Virus record (IMG/VR): IMGVR_UViG_3300046642_001282
Coordinates: 1-34,838 of that record
Length of the DNA: 34,838 nt
From: a virus
Strand: one strand, 5' to 3'
In this document: positions 7,109 through 14,458 of the stretch, one piece after another
How the letters are laid out: the number at the start of each line of letters is the position of its first letter
Position numbering within the stretch: position 1 is the first letter of the stretch
Notes under the pieces: generated by a model
What the model was told of the DNA's origin: nothing
What the model saw: only the letters and a program-made list of their open reading frames with translations
Database searches by the model: none
Made by a program: the position numbers and the translations under genes

Positions 7109-7548
7109 TGTGTCGTCTCCTGGGGCGGGTGAATCGTGGTCAGCAGGCCGAACAGATGCCGCGGTTGCCCATCAGCAAGAGGTGAGTCGATCAGGACGCC
7201 CGAGGGCCGTACGGAGCTGACGACGGGTCGGCCGGGCTCGGCCGGCTGGTCGACGAGCTCCTTCGCGGCCAGCGCACACACCAGGGCGATGCGGCGCAGG
7301 GCGGCCGGGCCGGGCCAGCCGGACGGGTCGCCGTACACCTCCAGGACCACCTCCGGTTCGGTGGCCCACTCCAGGGTTCGTAGATCGCCGCCAGCGCCGG
7401 GGATCACCCGAAGGTGCGGCCACGGGGCTTCGCGGACGCCGGATACGCGGCCGGGTCCGCCGAGCGCTTCCGTCACCTTGGGGTGGTCGGCGAGCCAGGC
7501 CAGGACGACGGCGACCGGATCGGCGTCCGCGATCTCGGTGCCGGTCAT
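7105..7548 (-). CDS. Tail terminator-like protein
   Basis: A 147-residue protein. Its N-terminal stretch DPVAVVLAWLADHPKVTEAL matches the helix that opens many siphovirus tail terminator (minor capsid gpU/gp37-like) proteins. It is followed by beta-strands around WPHLRVIPGAGGD and VVLEVYGDP, then a helix rich in Ala and Leu, then a final strand. Such proteins form the ring that stops tail tube growth and joins it to the head connector. The ATG at 7548 overlaps the previous stop by ATGA and the gene overlaps the next by GTGA, so it sits in a coupled run. Position four genes after the adaptor supports the call. Confidence 0.75.
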   Translation of the reverse strand: MTGTEIADADPVAVVLAWLADHPKVTEALGGPGRVSGVREAPWPHLRVIPGAGGDLRTLEWATEPEVVLEVYGDPSGWPGPAALRRIALVCALAAKELVDQPAEPGRPVVSSVRPSGVLIDSPLADGQPRHLFGLLTTIHPPQETTQ

Positions 7549-7799
7549 GCGCGGATGCGTGCGATGTAGCCGCTGTTGCGGAGCTGCCGGGCGTACTCCG
7601 GCGCGACATGCGCGGTCTCGCCGGGCTTGACCTCCCTGCCGTCGATTCGCAGGTGATGGGCGAAGGTGACCAACTCGGCAGTCTGGCCTGGGCGCAAGGG
7701 TGGGCCGAGTACGGAGACGGCGTCGGCCGCCTGGTCCTCGATGGCGGGCGCGTCCGCGGGGGTGGCGGTGGCGGTCTTCTTGGCGGTGTTGGTGGTCAT
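7545..7799 (-). CDS. Small hypothetical protein, 84 residues
   Basis: The first 30 residues are Ala/Thr/Lys-rich and look disordered. The rest forms a small basic beta-rich domain including AELVTFAHHLRIDGREVKPG and ends in Arg. The start is the ATG at 7799; no good ribosome binding site precedes it, and the frame is open further upstream, so the start is tentative. It is followed by the tail terminator gene with an ATGA overlap. Position suggests a small head-tail joining accessory protein. I do not recognise the family. Confidence 0.65.
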   Translation of the reverse strand: MTTNTAKKTATATPADAPAIEDQAADAVSVLGPPLRPGQTAELVTFAHHLRIDGREVKPGETAHVAPEYARQLRNSGYIARIRA

Positions 7800-7840
7800 G
7801 GCGCGCAGGGTGCAGACCTGTGTGCCGTAGTGTCGCGTCC

Positions 7841-8374
7841 TCAGCGGCGGGCCGCGACCGTGGCCGCGGCTCGTGCCATGTAGAAGGCGCCGACGGCTTC
7901 GAGGTTGCCGGGGTACACGGTTCCGACCTCTGCTTCGACGACGAACTGGCCGGACACCACGACCTTCGCGGTGACGGTGCTGCCGGTGATGACCGGCGGC
8001 AGGGTGCGGATGTTGCGGGAGATGCCGTCCGGGATGGTGTGCACGCTGCACCGACAGTTCTTGATGTTGGCGACCGCGCGGGATGACTCGTCGCGTGGCT
8101 CGTTCATGTAGGTGATGGGGCCGACGCCGCGGTGCTTGCGGTCCCAGTCCATGCTGTTGATCTCGAAGCGGAGGTTCTCCGGCCGCTCCTGACCGTGGGC
8201 TTCGACGTGGGTGGGTCGGACTCGGTCGTCCGCGACCGTGATCCACCTCTTCGTCGGCGGGGCGAAGCGCTTCGCCGCCCGCTCGACCTCCCGGGCGATC
8301 TCGTGAACCTGGGGTGCGACCATCAGGGCCACCATGCGCTCAAGCCCCGGCGTCGGATGGAACTTGGCCGCCAT
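7841..8374 (-). CDS. Minor head protein with MuF-like motif
   Basis: A 177-residue protein starting at the ATG 8374, which shares one base with the previous stop (TGATG). Residues 43-62 read RWITVADDRVRPTHVEAHGQ. This closely follows the W.T..D.RVR..H...DGQ signature of the Mu gpF / SPP1 gp7 head morphogenesis domain, and the paired cysteines CRC at 108-110 also match the end of that domain. Such proteins bind the portal or connector and aid head assembly or DNA ejection. The usual MuF gene is longer and sits next to the portal; here the domain is short and placed among connector genes. It could instead be a connector protein that has borrowed the fold. Confidence 0.65.
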   Translation of the reverse strand: MAAKFHPTPGLERMVALMVAPQVHEIAREVERAAKRFAPPTKRWITVADDRVRPTHVEAHGQERPENLRFEINSMDWDRKHRGVGPITYMNEPRDESSRAVANIKNCRCSVHTIPDGISRNIRTLPPVITGSTVTAKVVVSGQFVVEAEVGTVYPGNLEAVGAFYMARAAATVAARR

Positions 8375-8703
8375 CAGGGCACCTCGGGCGGGTTCAGTGA
8401 GGCGGTGACGGCGACGTAGTCCGCGGCCCCGTACCCGGGCACTCGCTTGGGGAGGGCGGTCGTCACCGTCCAGGTGTTGGTGCCGTCGCTCAGGACGTCG
8501 CCCGGTTTGAGCGGCCACGCCTCCGGGTCGACCCGGAGGGTCCACGTGCCGTCGATCTGCTCGGTGGCCGCGCCCGGCCACGTGCCGCGCGCCGTCGGGA
8601 GGGCGTCGGGTGGAGGCGGCACGGGCGTACCGAGTGCGTCCCGGGCCCACGGGTGCCCGAGAACGTACGCGGTCAGCTCCCGGTCCGGGAGGACAACAGT
8701 CAT
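8374..8703 (-). CDS. Head closure (stopper)-like protein
   Basis: A 109-residue protein, ATG at 8703 preceded by GAGAGG. The pattern of a loop rich in Pro (VPPPPDALPTARGTWPG) followed by beta-strands (GTWTLRVDPEAW, PGDVLSDGTNTWTVTTA) resembles head completion or stopper proteins, small beta-barrels that seal the connector after DNA packaging. It lies directly after the adaptor and before the MuF-like and tail terminator genes, the expected order adaptor-stopper-terminator. The function is mainly from order and size. Confidence 0.7.
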   Translation of the reverse strand: MTVVLPDRELTAYVLGHPWARDALGTPVPPPPDALPTARGTWPGAATEQIDGTWTLRVDPEAWPLKPGDVLSDGTNTWTVTTALPKRVPGYGAADYVAVTASLNPPEVP

Positions 8704-8724
8704 GAGTGTCTGCCTCTCGGACGT

Positions 8725-9591
8725 CTACCAGCGTCGCCGGTAGCGGCGGCCGCCGTACGGCCAGGGGGTGGTGGTGGCCGTGGCGATGGTGCGATAGAGG
8801 CGTGGCCGGTAGGTGCTTAGAGAGTCCAGGGTGGGCAGTGCGCCCACCTGGCCAGCCTGCGGCGCGGAGTCGTACGAGATCGACTGGCCTTCGGCGGACA
8901 CGGAGGTGACCCGTCGAGTGGCGGACTCCGGGGCGGTGGGGTCGTTACGGATCGCCTCGGCAGCGTGGGCGATGACGTATCGAACGATGGGCTGTTCCGC
9001 GGCCGCGTCCAGGCCGACGAGGAGGTCCACGCTGTAGGTTCCGTCGAGGTTGGCGACGTACCCCTGCACGGTCACGATGTCGTCGTACTGCTGGATCGGC
9101 CAGGCCTGCGGATCGGTGAGCGCGTACCCGTACAGCGGTGTCACCTCCAGGAGTTGCCGCGGGGTGGGGACGAGCGGCCGGCCAAGGAAGTTGGAGACGT
9201 CCGCCTGCGCCGCCTGGATCTTCGTCCAGTACCGCTCGCGCTGCACGGCAGTCAGGGGCAGCGTGACGCCGAGCTCCTCGGCTACCTCCTCCGCGGAGGC
9301 GATGAGGCCAGTACCGCGCGGCAGGTCGACCTTCACCGTTCGGTCCGTGAAGGTCTGCGTGGCGGACGGCTTGAAGGTGACGGTGCACCAGTACCGGCCG
9401 TCAGCCAGGGTGTCCGGGAGCGTGAACCGGTACACCGACTCGCGCACGCGGACAGCCGGGCCAGCCGAAGCCGCAGGCGTTCCAGCGCGCTCCGGGCTGT
9501 CGTACAGGTCGATGCGGTCGACGCTGCCACCAGCGGCCGCCGGATCGCACATCGCTCCGGCCCACACCGGCCGGTAGTCGTACACCGTCAC
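8725..9591 (-). CDS. Head-tail adaptor with N-terminal beta domain
   Basis: A 288-residue protein starting at the GTG 9591 after GGGAG. Residues 97-140 (SAEEVAEELGVTLPLTAVQRE, then TKIQAAQADVSNFLGRPLVP) match the helical head-tail adaptor found in HK97 gp6-like and actinophage connectors, which binds below the portal. Later segments ending around QPIVRYVIAHAAEAIRNDPT also fit the adaptor. Residues 1-92 are extra: a beta-sandwich-like domain with VYRFTLPDTLADGRYWCTVTF, unusual for an adaptor and possibly exposed at the neck. The C-terminus is Arg/Tyr-rich (WPYGGRRYRRRW), suited to nucleic acid or portal contact. Confidence 0.82.
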   Translation of the reverse strand: MTVYDYRPVWAGAMCDPAAAGGSVDRIDLYDSPERAGTPAASAGPAVRVRESVYRFTLPDTLADGRYWCTVTFKPSATQTFTDRTVKVDLPRGTGLIASAEEVAEELGVTLPLTAVQRERYWTKIQAAQADVSNFLGRPLVPTPRQLLEVTPLYGYALTDPQAWPIQQYDDIVTVQGYVANLDGTYSVDLLVGLDAAAEQPIVRYVIAHAAEAIRNDPTAPESATRRVTSVSAEGQSISYDSAPQAGQVGALPTLDSLSTYRPRLYRTIATATTTPWPYGGRRYRRRW

Positions 9592-9603
9592 CAGACGTCT
9601 CCC

Positions 9604-10134
9604 TTACTCGGCGGCCGGGGCTGTATCGAGCTGCTCGCGCAGGTGAGTCACGATCCGGTCGGCCTGGGACGTCTTCAGTTCCGCGCCGACCGGGACCAGG
9701 AGTCGGGTGGTGGGCGTCTTGTAGACGCCCATCCCGACGTTCTCCACCAGTCGAACGGTGCAGCGGGCCCGCTCCCCGTACAGACCCACGGTGACGAACA
9801 CCCCGTCAGGGTCGGGCGGGATCTCACCGGTCGCGTCGTCGACGATCTGGCCTTCGAGGTCAGCGGGCAGGAGCTGTTGAGCGGTCGTCAGCGTGTCGGG
9901 GTCCGGGACGGGCGTTGGCGGGGCAGCCGGAGGTTCGAGCGGGGCGACGTCCGGGACCTTCGTCTCGACGTCGGCGGCAGGCGCCGCCTTGTTCTCGGTC
10001 TGGTCGGAGAGCAGCGTGGTGCCCTCGGTGGCCTGCTCCGAGGCGGGCTCGGTGGCGGTGTCGGACGTCGAGGTGTCGGCCGGTGCGGTGTCGGTCTGCT
10101 CGGTGCTGGCGGTCTTGCGGGTGCGGGGCGGCAC
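9604..10134 (-). CDS. Ala/Pro/Thr-rich structural-module protein, 176 residues
   Basis: The start is the GTG at 10134, with GGAGG 6 nt upstream. Residues 1-100 are low complexity, rich in Ala, Thr, Pro, Glu and Asp. Residues 100-176 form a beta-rich domain around GVFVTVGLYGERARCTVRL, then a helix. I do not recognise the family. Its place between the decoration protein and the adaptor points to a head-associated or connector accessory role. Its leader carries both the CGCGACGTWA motif and a segment complementary to its own ribosome binding site, so it may start a transcription unit. Confidence 0.75.
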   Translation of the reverse strand: MPPRTRKTASTEQTDTAPADTSTSDTATEPASEQATEGTTLLSDQTENKAAPAADVETKVPDVAPLEPPAAPPTPVPDPDTLTTAQQLLPADLEGQIVDDATGEIPPDPDGVFVTVGLYGERARCTVRLVENVGMGVYKTPTTRLLVPVGAELKTSQADRIVTHLREQLDTAPAAE

Positions 10135-10136
10135 TG

Positions 10137-10170
10137 GGTCCTCCAGGGGTTGGACGTTGGCGGAGGAACC
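10137..10170 (-). promoter_or_regulatory. Anti-ribosome-binding-site pairing in leader
   Basis: TCCTCC (minus strand, 10167-10162) can pair with GGAGGA (10144-10139), which is the ribosome binding site of the 176-residue gene, with flanking pairs extending the stem. Folding would hide the site. The role is inferred. Confidence 0.45.
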
Positions 10171-10188
10171 TTGGACCGCCCCGCGGCC

Positions 10189-10200
10189 TAACGTCGCGGC
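10189..10200 (-). promoter_or_regulatory. CGCGACGTTA motif upstream of the 176-residue gene
   Basis: The minus strand reads GCCGCGACGTTAGGCC, starting 9 bases after the stop of the decoration gene and ending 54 nt before the next start. One of four copies. Confidence 0.45.
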
Positions 10201-10209
10201 GCGAACGGA

Positions 10210-10692
10210 TCAGGCGTAGGCGAAGCCGCCCGTCTTGGTGACGCTGCCGGCGTCGTCACCGACGACGACGTTGACGGCCCCGGCCGTACCCGCGGGGGTG
10301 GTGACCTGGAGCTTGCCGGACGAGAGGATCTTGAGGTTGGTGCCCGCGGTGGAACCGAACTTCACGTCGGCGACGCCGTCCAGGTTGGTGCCGGTGATGG
10401 TGACGACGGTCCCGCCGGCGGCCGGGCCGGTGGCCGGGCTGATGCCCGCGATCGTTGCGGCGGGGAACAGCGCGTCGACCTGGGACTGGCGCAGGATCGC
10501 CCCCGCCCGGAAACGCAGCACCTTGATCGACCCCTCGGGAACGGAGTCGCGGCTGTCGGTGGGGCGGGAGCCCTGGTCGTGCGGGCGCGTCTCGTACACG
10601 TCCGCGGTGACCTTCAACAGGGGGTCGCTGACGGCGGAGGCGGGGAAGGCCGTCTTCGTGATGCGTGTGCCGGACTCGGTGTAGAGGCCCAT
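10210..10692 (-). CDS. Head decoration/fibre protein with IPT/TIG domain
   Basis: A 160-residue protein, ATG at 10692, with AAGGGA upstream. Residues 1-72 look like a small head-binding domain (VLRFRAGAILRQSQVDALFP). Residues 75-160 are an IPT/TIG immunoglobulin-like fold: IAGISPATGPAAGGTVVTIT, then GTNLDGVADVKFG and a closing VNVVVGDDAGS stretch. Such Ig-like domains decorate phage capsids or fibres and can bind cell-surface sugars. It is the first late gene after the plus-strand insertion and is divergent from it, so its promoter must lie in 10693-10784. A capsid decoration role is inferred from architecture and location. Confidence 0.8.
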   Translation of the reverse strand: MGLYTESGTRITKTAFPASAVSDPLLKVTADVYETRPHDQGSRPTDSRDSVPEGSIKVLRFRAGAILRQSQVDALFPAATIAGISPATGPAAGGTVVTITGTNLDGVADVKFGSTAGTNLKILSSGKLQVTTPAGTAGAVNVVVGDDAGSVTKTGGFAYA

Positions 10693-10750
10693 GGTGTGTG
10701 TCCCTTCTCAAGTGGGTTGAGGAGAGGGAAGGGTGATGGAAGAGGGGCCC

Positions 10751-10777
10751 TTGAGTCGCGGTCACACCTCGTACGCT
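10751..10777 (+). promoter_or_regulatory. Leaderless-type promoter of the HEPN gene
   Basis: TTGAGT (10751-10756) and TACGCT (10772-10777) form a -35/-10-like pair with a short 15-bp spacer. The -10 ends 7 bases before the ATG at 10785, the distance typical of leaderless actinobacterial transcripts. No ribosome binding site precedes the ATG. Confidence 0.5.
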
Positions 10778-10784
10778 GATCGCC

Positions 10785-11438
10785 ATGGGGCGCAAGAAGA
10801 GCGGCAAGTACGCCGCCACCAAGTTCAAAGAGACCACGCAGCGCATCCGCGATTACCTCGACGAGGTGGATCAGCCTGGGCTGAGCGACCAAGCCATCAC
10901 CTGGGCGTACGAAGCAGCGCTGATGAAGACCAGCGTGGCCTTCGAGCACCTGATGGAAGAGTGCCTGATAGTGGCGCTGAACAACGACTCCAAGCCGTTC
11001 AGCGACACCACCAGCATCACCTTCCCGAAGCACATGACAGAGAAGGTCTGCCAGTACCTCGTCACCGGCGGCAAGTACTTCGACTACAGCGGACGTGGCG
11101 GACTGCTGGGCGATATCGGGAAGTTCACCGGCGGCAAGACGGCCAAGCACTACCTCTACGTGGCCGTGCAGAACTCCAAGTACCACCACGCCCTTGAGCT
11201 GTTGATCGCCCTGCGGAACCATGCCGCACACGAGAGCCCACAGAGCAAGCAGACCATGCGCAAGGCGATCGTCGCCCACCGGCTGGGCATCACATCCAAT
11301 CTGACCAAGGAGCAGATCGCGGGAACGAATGCGCCCACAGCGGCAGGAGCGTGGCTGAAAGGGAAGGGACGCTTCACGTACATCCTCGACCGGCTAGACG
11401 CCCTGGCGGACGAGATCCACCAAGGCGCCCCCTACTGA
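10785..11438 (+). CDS. HEPN-domain protein (putative RNase, moron gene)
   Basis: The only plus-strand gene, 217 residues. The N-terminus is Lys-rich; the rest is mostly helical. Residues 136-152 carry LELLIALRNHAAHESP, matching the HEPN active-site signature R-x4-H (R144, H149, with polar N145). HEPN proteins are often RNases in toxin-antitoxin, abortive infection or RNA-repair systems. The helix pattern recalls the RiboL-PSP-HEPN or MAE_28990-like groups, but I cannot choose between them. It has no partner gene. It ends 3 bases from the convergent metallophosphoesterase stop and has its own leaderless-type promoter, so it could be expressed during lysogeny. The opposite strand and isolated position mark it as an acquired moron. 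RNase activity is inferred from the motif. Confidence 0.8.
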   Translation: MGRKKSGKYAATKFKETTQRIRDYLDEVDQPGLSDQAITWAYEAALMKTSVAFEHLMEECLIVALNNDSKPFSDTTSITFPKHMTEKVCQYLVTGGKYFDYSGRGGLLGDIGKFTGGKTAKHYLYVAVQNSKYHHALELLIALRNHAAHESPQSKQTMRKAIVAHRLGITSNLTKEQIAGTNAPTAAGAWLKGKGRFTYILDRLDALADEIHQGAPY

Positions 11439-11441
11439 CGG

Positions 11442-12689
11442 TCAGAGGATGCGCAAGTCATCCCAGCCCTGGGTAGTCACGGAGAAGACCAGCAGGCCGG
11501 GCTGGGATACCTCTCCGGAGCGCATGACCCACCAGTCGGAGCCGTTATCGAGTGTGGGGGCCTGAACCCAGAGACGTCCGTTGCCGAGTTGCTGCGCGCG
11601 GAAGTGGTGGAAGTGCCCAGAGACAAGGATCTTGGCGTCGGCGATGGGCTGACGGCCGAAGGACTGGCCCTTCCACCAGTCCGGCGCCTTCTCCGGACGG
11701 GCGTACTGGTGACCATGGTTGAGGCCCACAATCGTCCCCGCCATGTCGAGCGAGACAGTGTCACGCCAAGGTTCGGGTACCACGAAACTCACATGGCCGT
11801 ACGCGTCGGGATTCCGTCCGTAAGCGTCGGCGATCTGCGACATGATTTCGACTCCCCAATCATCCTCTGGGGGCCCGATGGCGTCCTTCCCGCGCCTGAC
11901 CCGGGCGTGGTTCGAGCCGACGGTCGCGGCGACGACCCGAGGGAACGCCGTGGCGAGGCGATCCAGGCCTTCGAACGTCAACCGCCGGTGCAGCCGGATC
12001 ATCTGCGTGAGGGTCAGATCGTTCGTGAAGGCCTGGGAGGCGACGTTCTCGAACCCCTCGATGCAGTCACCCGCGTCGAGCCAGTACGCGGAGTCGGGTG
12101 CCCGACCCACCTTGCCGAGATCGCGCAGGTGGTCTTGGAGCCGGTCGAACCGGTCGGCGACCCGGGCCACCAACTCCTTCGTGCCACCGTCGCGGCCGAC
12201 CTTGCCGGCCTGCGGGTCGGCGTACACCACGGCGAGCGCACGCGCGGGCTGTTCGGCCGCTGCGCGCGGCTTCCGGCGGCGCCGCATCGCGTCGCGCACC
12301 AGGGTGTTGAGGTCTTCAGCGGACGCCCATCCGGGCACGGACGGCTCGATCAAGTACCGGCAGCGCCACACCGGGCGGGTGACGGCGTCCTCGCCCTGGG
12401 CGTCGCGGTGCCAGGCGGCCGGATCGTGCCGGGCTTCGACGAGCCGCACCCGGTACCCGTCGGGCACCACGAGGCCGAGTTCCTCGACGCGGGCACGCCA
12501 TCCGGTCTCGTCCTGAGGGGGTGCGTCGGCGGCTGGCGCGGTGACGAGCATCGAGCCGCCCTGTTCGTACCGGACTCCGGGTTCCCAGCCCTTGGGGGCC
12601 GTGGCCGCGGGCCGGGTGATCTCCGATGGTGCGGACTGCTCGGCGGCGGCAGGGGCGAGCAGCGCATCAAGGTGGGCGTCGAGGCTCAT
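11442..12689 (-). CDS. Calcineurin-like metallophosphoesterase
   Basis: A 415-residue protein starting at the ATG 12689, which overlaps the previous stop by ATGA. The frame is open further upstream but that part is shadow sequence. Residues 1-150 are Pro/Ala-rich, then a basic patch (RRRRKPR). Residues 151-410 show the metallophosphoesterase order: VVYADPQAGK (156-163), WLDAGDC (203-209), GSNHAR (258-263), LNHGHQY (323-329) and SGHFHH (357-362). The first block has Gln where D-x-H is usual (D158, Q160), and GNHD has become SNHA. The remaining ligands are present, so activity is possible but altered. Family members act as nucleases or phosphatases on nucleic acids; the substrate here is unknown. 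It is usually found among actinophage DNA genes, less often between capsid and connector genes. Confidence 0.85.
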   Translation of the reverse strand: MSLDAHLDALLAPAAAEQSAPSEITRPAATAPKGWEPGVRYEQGGSMLVTAPAADAPPQDETGWRARVEELGLVVPDGYRVRLVEARHDPAAWHRDAQGEDAVTRPVWRCRYLIEPSVPGWASAEDLNTLVRDAMRRRRKPRAAAEQPARALAVVYADPQAGKVGRDGGTKELVARVADRFDRLQDHLRDLGKVGRAPDSAYWLDAGDCIEGFENVASQAFTNDLTLTQMIRLHRRLTFEGLDRLATAFPRVVAATVGSNHARVRRGKDAIGPPEDDWGVEIMSQIADAYGRNPDAYGHVSFVVPEPWRDTVSLDMAGTIVGLNHGHQYARPEKAPDWWKGQSFGRQPIADAKILVSGHFHHFRAQQLGNGRLWVQAPTLDNGSDWWVMRSGEVSQPGLLVFSVTTQGWDDLRIL

Positions 12690-12955
12690 CGTGGGCACCT
12701 GCATCCGTTGGAGCCGCCGCGGCGACGGTGCCGGGCGACAGCAGGCGCTTGGACCTGGTGGCCGCTGCCGATGAGTGTGTCGGCGATCTGCGTCGAGCTG
12801 ATGGCAGGGGTGTCGAGCACGTCGCGGACCTTCTGCGCGGTGCTGGCGTCGAGTTCGTCGAGAATGATCCCGACGGTGCACCGCGGGCCGCGGGGTGCCG
12901 GGGGCGCCTCGGCGAGTTGAGCGAGGGCCGCGATCAGCCCGTTCGTGTCTGCCAC
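12686..12955 (-). CDS. Small DNA-binding-like protein with HTH, 89 residues
   Basis: The start is the GTG at 12955, preceded by AGAGGA. The core VGIILDELDASTAQKVRDVLD is followed by SSTQIADTLIGSGHQVQAPAV and the basic tail ARHRRRGGSNGCRCPR. The middle segment has the spacing of a helix-turn-helix (TQIADTLIGSGHQV, recognition helix after it). The ending with paired Cys and RHRRR is shared, as I recall, by small actinophage HTH proteins, some annotated as regulators or small terminase-like proteins. It is coupled to the metallophosphoesterase and separated from the capsid gene by a strong hairpin, so the pair is probably made at a lower level than capsid. A DNA-binding role is inferred. Confidence 0.75.
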   Translation of the reverse strand: MADTNGLIAALAQLAEAPPAPRGPRCTVGIILDELDASTAQKVRDVLDTPAISSTQIADTLIGSGHQVQAPAVARHRRRGGSNGCRCPR

Positions 12956-12980
12956 GGCAGTCCTCTCTGTACAACGGGGA

Positions 12981-13010
12981 GCGGGGCCGGACCGTGTGGC
13001 CCGGCCCCGC
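12981..13010 (-). terminator. GC-rich hairpin after the capsid gene
   Basis: A perfect 10-bp GC-only stem (GCGGGGCCGG with CCGGCCCCGC) and 10-nt loop lie in the 94-bp gap after the capsid stop. No T-run follows. U-less hairpins can terminate in Streptomyces, and it could also protect the capsid mRNA 3' end or reduce read-through. Confidence 0.55.
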
Positions 13011-13049
13011 GGTGCGTCTCCGGTATGGGCCCGGATCGGGCCGGCCGGG

Positions 13050-14351
13050 TTACACCGGCGTGGTCCAGGTGCCGATGACGAACGACTCCGGCCGGGAGAC
13101 TTCGAGCGCGACGCGCTCGTCGGCACGGAAGGTCAGCACGCCCCGCTCGAAGTTGTCGGCGTTCTCGCTGGAGACGGTGACGCTGACGTTCTCGCGGTCG
13201 TAGAGCTGGGCACCCATGCCGAAGGAGCCGAGCAGGTACTGAGCGTCCGGCATCGCCGTGGTCTCGACGACGTTGATCCTCCAGACCCTCTTCTGCGCGC
13301 CCACGGCGACCTGGAGGGCGACACGGAAGGCGCCGTTGTCGTCGGTCTCGACCTCGACCTCTTCCCACATGGTCGGGCTGAGGACCACGCCGGTCGGCTC
13401 GTACTCGGCCAGCAGCGCCTTAGTCATGGCCCGCCGCATCTGGATCGAGAACTTGTCGGTGTTCTTCCCCACGTACTGCTGTACACCGGGGGTGTTGAAC
13501 AGACCGACGATGGACGTGCCGTCACCGCCCTGGGAGTGGAGGAGGTCGTAGTCCTCCGCGAACTTCACTCCCTCGACGAGGCGGGAGTTGATGAAGGTCC
13601 GCAAGCGCGGCTCGTCCGACAGGATGTTCTTGTGGCCATCGAGGAGGTGGGCGATCTCCGCGATGGGGAACGCCACGGGCTCCAGCTTCAGCTTCGACCG
13701 CGGGGCCTTGGCGAAGACGTCGGTGTCGAGGCCGGTCGGCGAGCTCACGCCGTCGGCTGCCCGCCTCTCCGGGACCTGCGCCGCGTTGTTGACCCACCCG
13801 GTCTCGCGAATGCCGAGCAGGACCGCGGACTTGGTCTTCGCGGAGGGGAAGAGATCGCGGACGTGCCACTTGCGTCGCTGCGCCTCGGTGATACCGAGGT
13901 CCTGGGCGGAGCCGAGGGCCTGGTGGGTGTGGGTGCCAGCCGACAGGGAGAAGATCGACTTCCCCTCGATCTCGGCGCGGATGTACGGCCGTTCCTTGAA
14001 CTCCTGGGCTGCGGCGCGCTTGTAGGCGTCGGACTCGGTGAACAGGTCACCGAGGCTCTTCGCCTCCATGTTGCTCGGGGCGCTGCCGTAGAACTGGCCG
14101 GCTGCGGGGGTGCCCTCGGGGGCGTTGAGGTAGGAGGTGAGGTTGTCGGCGCCCTGCGCGGCGTCGATGAGCCCCTTGATCTCCTGTGCGTCTCGGACGG
14201 TCTTGACGTACGCGTCCCGCTGGTCGGTGCTGACGACGAACTTGCCGTCCTCTTCCTTGAAGGTCGACGCGATGCGGTCGGCCTCCGTGCTCTTCTCCTG
14301 CAGTTGGGTCTGCAGGCTCCGGAGCAGGCTCTTATCGGTAGCCGTAGCCAT
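13050..14351 (-). CDS. Major capsid protein, HK97 fold
   Basis: A 433-residue protein with ATG at 14351 and GGGAGAA upstream. Residues 1-98 are helical and charged (LQTQLQEKSTEADRIASTFK), the delta/scaffold domain of HK97-type capsid proteins. At residues 95-101 MEAKSLGD lines up with the HK97 processing point, where the mature protein begins with Ser-Leu-Gly, so cleavage is predicted after K98. The body (residues 160-430) shows typical capsid segments: YIRAEIEGKSIFSL, VAFPIAEIAHLLDGHKNILSDEP, VLSPTMWEEVEVETDD and the C-terminal NFERGVLTFRADERVALEV. It follows the protease fusion, as in HK97-like phages. A structured 150-bp leader with a late-gene motif precedes it. Confidence 0.95.
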   Translation of the reverse strand: MATATDKSLLRSLQTQLQEKSTEADRIASTFKEEDGKFVVSTDQRDAYVKTVRDAQEIKGLIDAAQGADNLTSYLNAPEGTPAAGQFYGSAPSNMEAKSLGDLFTESDAYKRAAAQEFKERPYIRAEIEGKSIFSLSAGTHTHQALGSAQDLGITEAQRRKWHVRDLFPSAKTKSAVLLGIRETGWVNNAAQVPERRAADGVSSPTGLDTDVFAKAPRSKLKLEPVAFPIAEIAHLLDGHKNILSDEPRLRTFINSRLVEGVKFAEDYDLLHSQGGDGTSIVGLFNTPGVQQYVGKNTDKFSIQMRRAMTKALLAEYEPTGVVLSPTMWEEVEVETDDNGAFRVALQVAVGAQKRVWRINVVETTAMPDAQYLLGSFGMGAQLYDRENVSVTVSSENADNFERGVLTFRADERVALEVSRPESFVIGTWTTPV

Positions 14352-14364
14352 GGTGGTTTGTTCT

Positions 14365-14417
14365 CCCGGTGCTGGGCGTGGCGATGGACATGCGTCGCTC
14401 GCCCGGCCAGCACCGGG
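14365..14417 (-). promoter_or_regulatory. Long-range leader stem covering the capsid ribosome binding site
   Basis: An 11-bp perfect inverted repeat (arms 14407-14417 and 14365-14375; CCCGGTGCTGG / CCAGCACCGGG) frames 31 nt of leader. The arm nearest the start includes the beginning of the CCGGGAGAA ribosome binding site, so the folded leader would restrict initiation at the capsid ATG. Role inferred. Confidence 0.5.
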
Positions 14418-14458
14418 ACGACCCGAAACGCGGGGGCATTGGAGAACACGGGAGGGGC

